From NCBI GenBank assembly GCA_022822325.1, contig JAJEBW010000005.1, positions 45,189-109,188 on the forward strand: a DNA stretch of 64,000 nucleotides. The letters are read 5' to 3'. This DNA is from Gemmatimonadota bacterium (GTDB lineage: Bacteria; Gemmatimonadota; Gemmatimonadetes; Longimicrobiales; Gaopeijiaceae). Under the pieces are notes generated by a model that was given only the letters and a program-made list of their open reading frames with translations, made no database searches and had not been told where the DNA came from. Positions 58,556 through 64,000 of the stretch are shown here, in pieces. Within the stretch, counting starts at the first letter, position 1. Each line of letters starts with the position of its first letter. Both the position numbers and the translations under genes were made by a program.

Positions 58556-59217
58556 CGGTCCTGCTGGCCACCCGGAGCGCGCACAAGGCGCGGGAGGTGG
58601 CGCGCATCCTTAGGGACTGCGGCGGACCGCGAATCATCACCCTGGAGGACGCCGGAGTTCCCTGGTCGCGCGCGGAGGAGGGGCTCGAACCCTGGGAGAC
58701 CTTCGAGGAGAACGCGGCGTCCAAGGCCCGCCACTTCGCCCGCGCGACGGGTCTGCCCACCGTCGCCGACGACTCCGGGCTCGAGGTCGATGCGCTGGGA
58801 GGACGGCCCGGGGTGAGGACGAAACGCTTTGCCCCGCCCGGACGCTACCCCGGGCTCGCGCGCGACGAGGCCAACAACGAGTGGCTGCTCGAATCGCTGC
58901 GCCGGGTGCCGGAGCCGGAGAGGGGAGCCCGCTACATCTGCGTGGCCGCCTTCGTCGAGGCGGAGGCCGCGGGGGCGGGGGGAAGTCGCCGCTCGGCTGC
59001 GGGGGCGGCGACGGAAGGGGCCCGTTGCTTCAGGGGCGAGGCGCCGGGCCGGATCCTGGAGCGGCGGCGGGGGGGAGGGGGGTTCGGGTACGATCCGCTC
59101 TTCCTGGATCTTGCGCTCGGCCGCACCTTCGCCGAGTTGACCGCCGACGAGAAGAACGCGCGCAGCCATCGCGGCCGGGCCTTCCGCGCCTTCGCATTCC
59201 ACATGGCGAGACGCTGA
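58552..59217 (+). CDS. rdgB: Non-canonical purine NTP pyrophosphatase (RdgB/HAM1)
   Basis: RdgB removes ITP, XTP and dITP from the nucleotide pool. The 221-aa product has LLATRSAHKAREVARIL, EENAASKARHFARATGLPTVADDSGLEVDALGGRPGVRT and GGGGFGYDPLFLDLALGRTFAELTADEKNARSHRGRAFRA, all family motifs. Residues 138-157 are an Ala/Gly/Ser-rich insertion (AEAAGAGGSRRSAAGAATEG) within the beta region, so it is slightly longer than the typical 195-205 aa. ATG 58552 follows TAGAGGTG. Confidence 0.93.
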   Translation: MTVLLATRSAHKAREVARILRDCGGPRIITLEDAGVPWSRAEEGLEPWETFEENAASKARHFARATGLPTVADDSGLEVDALGGRPGVRTKRFAPPGRYPGLARDEANNEWLLESLRRVPEPERGARYICVAAFVEAEAAGAGGSRRSAAGAATEGARCFRGEAPGRILERRRGGGGFGYDPLFLDLALGRTFAELTADEKNARSHRGRAFRAFAFHMARR

Positions 59218-59254
59218 CTGCCGGGGGCGTCCCGGGCCATCGGCCGCCGGGTCG

Positions 59255-59689
59255 TCAGCCGCCCGGTTCCGAGCCTTCCTCCGCGGCGCAAACCGCACAG
59301 GAGCCGGCCTGGCACACCCGGGCGCTCCACAGCAGGGCCGCCGCGAGGATCAGGCTGCCGACCGCGGTGGTGAGGGTCTCGGGCAGCGGTTCGAGCCAGC
59401 CGGCGAGCGATCCCGCCCAGAGCGCGCTCCCCGCCGCGAAGGCGAGAACCACGGCAGCGTTTCGCCGGGCCGGACCCAGAATGAGCATCAATCCTCCAAG
59501 AACGACGGTTCCGGCCCACACCACCCGTTCGATCTCTTCGGAGAGCGCCAGGGCGGGGGCCGCCAGGACCAGGAGCGGGGTCAACGCGCAATGAACGCCG
59601 CACCAGACCGAAACGCAAGCGAGGAGTCGCGATCCGGAAGCCAGATAGGCGCCCGAGGGCAGGGGCAGGGTTGCGAGATGATCTTTCAT
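59255..59689 (-). CDS. MerC-like small membrane protein
   Basis: The 144-aa product has four membrane helices. VSVWCGVHCALTPLL has the two spaced cysteines of MerC-family mercury transport proteins, and the C-terminal CQAGSCAVC adds a second cysteine pair. MerC-type proteins move Hg(II) across the membrane, but the family is also found where mercury resistance is absent, so the function stays open. ATG 59689 is chosen; TTG 59701 would add MLHA. It is preceded on the minus strand by an extended -10 promoter. Confidence 0.75.
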   Translation of the reverse strand: MKDHLATLPLPSGAYLASGSRLLACVSVWCGVHCALTPLLVLAAPALALSEEIERVVWAGTVVLGGLMLILGPARRNAAVVLAFAAGSALWAGSLAGWLEPLPETLTTAVGSLILAAALLWSARVCQAGSCAVCAAEEGSEPGG

Positions 59690-59726
59690 GGCGTGGAGCA
59701 ACGAGGGGAGCGGGAATCACCCGGAA

Positions 59727-59735
59727 AGTATAACA
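59727..59735 (-). promoter_or_regulatory. Extended -10 promoter before the MerC-like gene
   Basis: On the minus strand the sequence reads TGTTATACT, an extended -10 (TGn plus TATACT) with no clear -35. The start codon at 59689 would lie about 37 nt downstream. Confidence 0.45.
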
Positions 59736-59756
59736 GAATGACGGACGCGCCTCCCT

Positions 59757-61109
59757 TCATGCGCGCTCCGGCGGTGCGGATCCGGCGCTTGTCCCTCCCA
59801 CGCTGCTCGTCGTCCTCATGACCCGAAGCATCGCCAGATGAAGGGGCAGCGCGAAGCCGATCATCATCAGATTCTCCTGCCGCGTCCACGGAATCAGGTA
59901 GAGCGCCAGCGCCAGCAGCGCCAGCCCCGCCGACCACGGCGCCGCCCGCCCCGCCACCCTTCCCCAACGTCCCCGAACCATCGCGATCGCGACTCCGATT
60001 CCCAGCGGACTGAACACCAGCACGTTGCGATTCCAGTACATGAACTCGTGATCGGTCAGGTGCATCAGCACGAAGAGCGTGCCCGCGACGAAGCAGAATG
60101 CGCCCCACAGTCCGCCCGCAACCCGCAGCCCGGCGCGGCATCCGCGAACCTTCCGCCGCGACAGCTCGTCAAGTCCCGCCAGCAACGCCCCCAGGAGGAT
60201 TCCCGCAAGCGTAAAGAGGAGTTCCCGGTTGGGCGGCGTCGTCCGTTCGGCCTCCCGCACAGCCTCCACCCACACCTCCTCGGAGCGCACGAGGCGCGTC
60301 CGGCCGCCGTCCTCCCGCGTGATCGTCAGCGCGCCCACCCGATCGCGCAGCTTCATCGGGACCCACATCTCCAGCCACCGGTTGGTCGGCTCGTCTCCCC
60401 GCGGCCCCAGGAGCAGATCGATTCCCGCAAAGAAGTGCGGCGAGTGCGCAGTCAGACGACGGGTGTGATGCCGCCAGGTGACGCCATCGGCGGAGTCCGG
60501 CACATCGGTCGCGGCGCGAAGCTGTCCCCCCACAGCGATGTCGAGCAGATCGCGAATCCGGGTCGAGCAGTTGTTCAGAAAATACTCGTAGCGGTAGCTG
60601 CGATTTTCGGGTTGCACCGCCGTCAGCAGCAGGCCGAAGAGATGCGCGCGCCGGGCCGGTTCAAGGTCGAGCTCCTGTGCCCACACCGTCCTTCCCGCAG
60701 CGCGGTAGGAGGCGAGCATGCCGTCGAGCGAAAGGGGGGCGACGCGGTACATCATCCGGCCGCGGAGGAAGTTGAAGAGGAACCCCTCGGCGCCCAGATC
60801 GAAGAGGCCGAAGTTGTAGGCCGCCTCGAATCCGGAGACGGTGTCGCGCACCAGGATGGCGTTGTGGCCGAAGAGCTCCTCGACGCGGTCGCCGGGACCC
60901 ACCGTGAGAAGGTGGATCGCAAGGTGTTCGCCCGGGACCGAAGACGGAGTCTGCCCGATCGGAGCCCCGGCCCGCAAGGAGGTCGGCGCCGGTCCGGGAC
61001 CACGATCCGCGGCTGCGCCGGAGCGGACCGCGAAGGGAAGGGCCGCAAGGAGCAGGACGGCCGCAAGGACTACCGCCGGCGGGAGGAATGGGCGAAGTTG
61101 GAATCGCAC
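59757..61109 (-). CDS. DUF4105 (Lnb N-terminal-like) membrane protein
   Basis: The 450-aa product has a signal anchor (PAVVLAAVLLLAALPFAV). The periplasmic DUF4105 domain (about 60-250) shows LFGHNAILVRDTVSGFEAAYNFGLFD, EYFLNNCSTRIRDLLD (the conserved Cys of the Lnb peptidase-like fold) and PHFFAGIDLLLGP. From about residue 295 it has six to seven membrane helices. Members are probable envelope peptidases or transferases of unknown substrate. The GTG start gives MRFQLRPF. It is followed on the same strand by the MerC-like gene. Confidence 0.85.
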   Translation of the reverse strand: MRFQLRPFLPPAVVLAAVLLLAALPFAVRSGAAADRGPGPAPTSLRAGAPIGQTPSSVPGEHLAIHLLTVGPGDRVEELFGHNAILVRDTVSGFEAAYNFGLFDLGAEGFLFNFLRGRMMYRVAPLSLDGMLASYRAAGRTVWAQELDLEPARRAHLFGLLLTAVQPENRSYRYEYFLNNCSTRIRDLLDIAVGGQLRAATDVPDSADGVTWRHHTRRLTAHSPHFFAGIDLLLGPRGDEPTNRWLEMWVPMKLRDRVGALTITREDGGRTRLVRSEEVWVEAVREAERTTPPNRELLFTLAGILLGALLAGLDELSRRKVRGCRAGLRVAGGLWGAFCFVAGTLFVLMHLTDHEFMYWNRNVLVFSPLGIGVAIAMVRGRWGRVAGRAAPWSAGLALLALALYLIPWTRQENLMMIGFALPLHLAMLRVMRTTSSVGGTSAGSAPPERA

Positions 61110-61134
61110 GTCGCTACGCTCATGGATGTGGCGG

Positions 61135-61208
61135 CGGGGCGTGGCGCAGCCCGGTAGCGCGCCTGCTTTGGGAGCAGGAGGTCGCCGGTTCGAATCCGGC
61201 CGCCCCGA
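61135..61208 (+). tRNA. tRNA-Pro (anticodon UGG)
   Basis: Acceptor CGGGGCG (61135-61141) pairs with CGCCCCG (61201-61207). The D arm is GCGCAGCCCGGTAGCGC, and the anticodon arm CCTGC-TTTGGGA-GCAGG carries UGG. The T arm is GCCGG-TTCGAAT-CCGGC. The discriminator is A and CCA is not encoded. The integrase gene lies 47 bp away, on the opposite strand. Confidence 0.95.
61186..61208. other. Likely attachment site of the genomic island (tRNA-Pro 3' end)
   Basis: The T arm and acceptor end of tRNA-Pro are the usual target of tRNA-directed integrases, and this end faces the integrase 47 bp away. A second copy of this sequence should mark the other end of the island, beyond the window. The duplicate itself was not seen, so the core boundaries are inferred. 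Confidence 0.5.
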
Positions 61209-61255
61209 TTGAACTTACGCGATTTGGGGGGTTCGATGTTCGCTAATTATGTCCG

Positions 61256-62287
61256 CTAATTGGACGCGGAGCCAACCCCCCGGTACTCCTCGATGGCCTT
61301 TCTGAGCCGATCCTCGTCGGGGCGCTGATAGCACTGGAGGACCGTCTCGGCGGTCTTCCAACCGCCGAGGTCGCAGAGCACTTTCAGCGGCAGGTCCATC
61401 AGATCGGAAGCGAATTTCCGCCTCAGCGAGTGCCAGCCTCGGCCACGTTTGGGTGCCAGCTCCGCAAGCGTCTCGGCCTTTTTCCACCAGTCCCGCGCCA
61501 GCGAGCGACTCATGCACGCGAAGGGATCCTTCGGCGCGGTCAGCAACGGTGCGTCCCCGATCCCGGGATTGTGCCTCCGTGCTTCGTCCAAGGCGGCGAG
61601 CGCCTTGGCGGTGACCGGCGTCCGGTGCTCGTAACCGGTCTTCTCGTGCTCTCCCCGCCACCGGATGGTCCGGCCATCGAGGTCGATGTCGGCCCAGCGA
61701 AGCTGCCGAATGGCACCGATTCGGTGCCCGGTCTCGTGGGCGAGAACCAAGGCCACTCGAAACCGCCAGTCCACTTGGACGGACACACCGAGCAACGCTT
61801 CGTACTCTGCCTGGGTGAGCACCACCCGTCTCGGGTTCTTCTCCTTTGGCAGCTTGAGGCCCCGGAGCGGGTTGGATTCGAGGAGGAGCCGTCCTTCCTC
61901 GTCCCTCGACTTCGCAGCCCAGTTGAGAACCGCGAGGAGGAGCCTCAGATCGTATTCGATGGTCCGTTCGGACACGGGTCTGCGGCTACCGCCGGCCTTT
62001 CCCGCGCGCCGCGCCCGGATGAATCGGTCCCAGTCGCGCTGCGAAAGCGTCTCGGCCTTCCGGTGCCTTCCGAAGAACCGAAGGAACCTCCTCATCATGG
62101 CCCGGTCGTGGTTCCGTGACCGCTTGCTCTTGGTGGGGGTAACCTCGTCACCGTAGATGTCAAACAGCGTCTCCAGGGTGAGCGACTCGGACTCGGCTTT
62201 CGCCGCGTCCGTGGTCGTGGGTTCGACGAGTCCGGCGGCTATCTTGTCCGCCTGCCTCTTGGGCGGAGCGCCAAGGGTCCGAATCAC
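61256..62287 (-). CDS. Tyrosine-type site-specific integrase
   Basis: The 343-aa product shows the catalytic set of tyrosine recombinases: Arg189 in ETGHRIGAIRQLRW, Lys216 in HEKTGYEH, His286 and Arg289 in WHSLRRKFAS, Trp310 in LGGWKTAETV, and nucleophile Tyr320 in QCYQRP. The core-binding domain (about 40-140) precedes it. Integrase and tRNA-Pro are arranged as in tRNA-borne islands. The GTG start at 62287 follows an in-frame stop, though it lacks a good ribosome site. The gene is codon-biased less toward GC than the chromosome on the left. Confidence 0.95.
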   Translation of the reverse strand: MIRTLGAPPKRQADKIAAGLVEPTTTDAAKAESESLTLETLFDIYGDEVTPTKSKRSRNHDRAMMRRFLRFFGRHRKAETLSQRDWDRFIRARRAGKAGGSRRPVSERTIEYDLRLLLAVLNWAAKSRDEEGRLLLESNPLRGLKLPKEKNPRRVVLTQAEYEALLGVSVQVDWRFRVALVLAHETGHRIGAIRQLRWADIDLDGRTIRWRGEHEKTGYEHRTPVTAKALAALDEARRHNPGIGDAPLLTAPKDPFACMSRSLARDWWKKAETLAELAPKRGRGWHSLRRKFASDLMDLPLKVLCDLGGWKTAETVLQCYQRPDEDRLRKAIEEYRGVGSASN

Positions 62288-62686
62288 GGCAGGAAATCAC
62301 GTAAGTCAAACTGGGACTGCACGATCTGCGCGTCCTGTCATCGTACTGGACCTTGCTGGACCGTACCGCGAAAGCGGGAAAAACGGACCTGAATGGCGGG
62401 ACTCCCGCGCCCGCGCCGCCTCCTTTCCGAGGGTCCCGGAAACCGACTTCTCGCCCCTCGTTCCTAGGGATTTCGGGGTATCTACGGGCCGCACAGGTTG
62501 AGAACGGCGCGAATCAAGACTGGAAGTCGTCTAACTACTTACAGGGCTGCACGATCTGCGCTTTCTGCCCTTGGATCGCATCTGCTTCTGTCGTCTAGGA
62601 ACAGCGGGCAAATCGCGTCAATTCGCGGGGAATCGCGTTCCCCTCACAACCCTCCTCACCACGGCTTCGCCAGAGCCGCACGCGCC
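62288..62686. other. Island intergenic region with direct repeats
   Basis: About 400 bp, less GC-rich than the chromosome. CTGCACGATCTGCGC occurs at 62317-62331 and again at 62547-62561 in the same orientation. Their place before the integrase start suggests integrase arm sites or regulator sites. No gene with coding character was seen. Confidence 0.5.
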
Positions 62687-63205
62687 CTAATTTTCTACCT
62701 TCCGACTCCTGTATGTGTGGCTGACCAGCAATCCGACCCTTGGCCTGTCGCGCTCAGCGTAGCGCGTCTGGAGGAAGCGAGGGCCGAAACTGAACGAGAA
62801 CCCCCCTGGACCTTCACATGAGGATAGTGACGAGTCAAAAACGCTCTTCTCGGTGACCTGGAGGTGGTATGTACCGTCCGGTGCTTGATGCCACTTGTGG
62901 CTGACCGATCTACCCGTTGGCAACTTCCACTCCGGCTCGTTCGCGGAAACGTGCTCGCTCAGGGCACGAATCGCCTGGAGGGCACGGGCCTGATCGTCAA
63001 GGTCCCTCGCGGCGTACTCTACGGAGCATTGAAAGTACACGGTGCTGTGATGCCAAGAGTTCTCAAATCCCCCATAGTCCAAAGACAGGAAGACCGGCAG
63101 GATCGTACCCGGCGTGATCCCATGCGTTCTCTCCACTCCGAGAACGATCTCTCGAAGATTCTCCAACGCCTCGTCGGCGCGATATCTGAAGTGCTTTTCG
63201 CCCAC
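62687..63205 (-). CDS. Unrecognised island protein
   Basis: The 172-aa product starts MGEKHFRYRADEALENLREIV at GTG 63205, chosen because an AAGAGGGAG site lies 6 nt upstream. The composition is balanced and acidic, with many aromatic residues (LSLDYGGFENSWHHSTVYF, SVSHKWHQAPDGTYHLQV), so it looks like a real soluble protein of mixed alpha/beta type. No known domain was recognised. Third codon positions are much less GC-rich than in the rest of the window, which supports transfer. It lies between the integrase and the restriction-modification genes on the island. Confidence 0.6.
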   Translation of the reverse strand: MGEKHFRYRADEALENLREIVLGVERTHGITPGTILPVFLSLDYGGFENSWHHSTVYFQCSVEYAARDLDDQARALQAIRALSEHVSANEPEWKLPTGRSVSHKWHQAPDGTYHLQVTEKSVFDSSLSSCEGPGGFSFSFGPRFLQTRYAERDRPRVGLLVSHTYRSRKVEN

Positions 63206-63550
63206 GTGGAGCTCCCTCTTCCTAGTATCGAAGTGACCCGAAGCTAACAGCGATTCTCTCGGAATGACACCGGCCCGCGCTGCACCCGTGCCACAGCTGC
63301 TCGACCGGGATCTCCGGCGTGAGAAGGGCAAGCCGAAGTATCCGTCCGTCCTCCGGCAAGACCCCGGCGCGACCCCGAGGCCGTCGCCGGGGCGCTCCTC
63401 CGGCGCGCGTCAGGCCCTCCGAAGAGACCGGATTGCCGGGAATCTCCCCCCCGCTGCTACCAACGCCGTTCCGGCGCCGGTAGGTTATGGTACAGGTACC
63501 CGCGCGACGCGGGCGGCCGCCTTCCCGAGAGCAACCCACGACTCCTCGAC
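63206..63550. other. Gap upstream of hsdM
   Basis: About 345 bp, GC-rich again. It ends with TATGGTACAGG and a CCCGCG-CGA-CGCGGG hairpin at 63499-63513 ahead of hsdM. No gene is convincing. The promoter of the restriction-modification operon probably lies here. Confidence 0.45.
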
Positions 63551-64000
63551 ATGACCGCACCCAACCTCAACTGGATCGCCAACTACATCTGGGGCATCGC
63601 GGACGACGTGCTCCGCGATGTCTACGTGCGCGGCAAGTACCGCGACGTGATCCTCCCCATGACCGTGCTCCGGCGGCTCGACGCGGTGCTGGAGCCCAGC
63701 AAGCAGGCCGTCCTCGACATGAAGGCCACGCTGGATGCCGCCGGGGTCGCAAACCAGGACGCCGCGCTCCGGCAGGCGGCGGGCCAGGCGTTCCACAACA
63801 CCTCGCAGTTCACGCTCAGCGACCTCCGCGCGCGGGCCGGAAAGCAGCAACTCCGGGCTGACTTCCTGGACTACCTGGACGGCTTCTCGCCCAACGTGCA
63901 GGACATCCTCGGCAACTTCGAGTTCCGCAACCAGATCCCGCGCCTCGACAGGGCCGACGCCCTGGGCTCGCTGATCGAGAAGCTGACCTCGCTGGACGTC
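63551..64000 (+). CDS. hsdM: Type I restriction-modification methyltransferase HsdM, N-terminal part
   Basis: The frame is open to the window end, giving the first 150 residues. LNWIANYIWGIADDVLRDVYVRGKYRDVILPMTVLRRLDAVLEPSK is the HsdM N-terminal helical domain, and the following helices (LDYLDGFSPNVQDILGNFEFRNQIPRL) continue it. The catalytic N6-adenine motifs are beyond the window. HsdM methylates host DNA and forms the type I complex with HsdS and HsdR, which should be encoded downstream. No good ribosome site precedes the ATG. It is island cargo. Confidence 0.9.
   Translation, partial: MTAPNLNWIANYIWGIADDVLRDVYVRGKYRDVILPMTVLRRLDAVLEPSKQAVLDMKATLDAAGVANQDAALRQAAGQAFHNTSQFTLSDLRARAGKQQLRADFLDYLDGFSPNVQDILGNFEFRNQIPRLDRADALGSLIEKLTSLDV

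Noticed and set aside
62864..63247. Plus-strand frame opposite the unrecognised island gene
   Set aside because: Its translation is basic and Val/Arg-rich, it has no ribosome site, and the minus-strand frame has better composition and a good start.

Overview
The window is one GC-rich stretch (roughly 70% G+C by eye) of chromosome from a Gram-negative bacterium with LPS. The evidence for LPS is lpxH, lptE, both halves of hldE, mlaEFD, and many lipoproteins and outer-membrane barrels. The N-terminus of the SusC-like receptor, the SusC/SusD pair, the TolB-propeller/barrel giant, the sortilin-type BNR protein and the secreted S9 peptidase together look most like Gemmatimonadota. That is an inference from protein style, not a database result. 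Intergenic gaps are short, GTG and TTG starts are common, and many genes overlap by ATGA.

Layout. Positions 1-9824 hold housekeeping genes: the end of PTS enzyme I, metK, a DUF151 nuclease, recO, selB, a small FlgD-Ig-like secreted protein, ptsN (minus), dus, the tmRNA gene ssrA (overlapping the end of dus) and lspA. Positions 9926-15483 hold a CNNM/CorC protein and a DUF6702 protein (both minus), a small barrel-like protein, and the mlaE-mlaF-mlaD lipid-transport operon. Positions 15627-28764 hold a minus-strand HELVH peptidase/propeller/barrel protein, a BNR-like lipoprotein, a fold-type III PLP enzyme, the kinase half of hldE, a lipoprotein, an S9 peptidase, ridA and a large outer-membrane protein.

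Positions 28947-34767 are a SusC/SusD-like uptake operon with a G11 tract inside susC, followed by two lipoproteins. Positions 34997-40070 hold a membrane-anchored coiled-coil protein with five 108-bp repeats, a sortilin-like BNR protein and a lipoprotein. Positions 40152-45337 hold deoC with an ALDH16-type double aldehyde dehydrogenase (minus) and a divergent acyltransferase. A selenocysteine tRNA lies at 45486-45582 and matches the SelB found 40 kb upstream. Positions 45651-49799 hold a lipid kinase, a DUF5683-like protein, lpxH, a lipoprotein and lptE. Positions 49888-57783 are a long Mrp-type cation/proton antiporter operon with three NuoL/M-like subunits. The nucleotidyltransferase half of hldE, rdgB, a MerC-like protein, a DUF4105 protein and tRNA-Pro follow.

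The right end (61209-64000) is a genomic island. A tyrosine integrase abuts the 3' end of tRNA-Pro, then come an unrecognised gene and the first 150 codons of a type I restriction-modification HsdM, cut by the window edge.

The most unusual signals are: (i) very short ORFs joined to their neighbours by ATGA/GTGA start-stop overlaps, bridging gaps between operon genes at five places; (ii) dus reading through the first 101 nt of ssrA; (iii) a G11 tract in susC; (iv) low-complexity loops inserted in conserved enzymes (MetK, HldE kinase, LpxH, RdgB, ALDH16); (v) a palindrome-ended intergenic element. I found no CRISPR array, complete insertion sequence or complete defence system.
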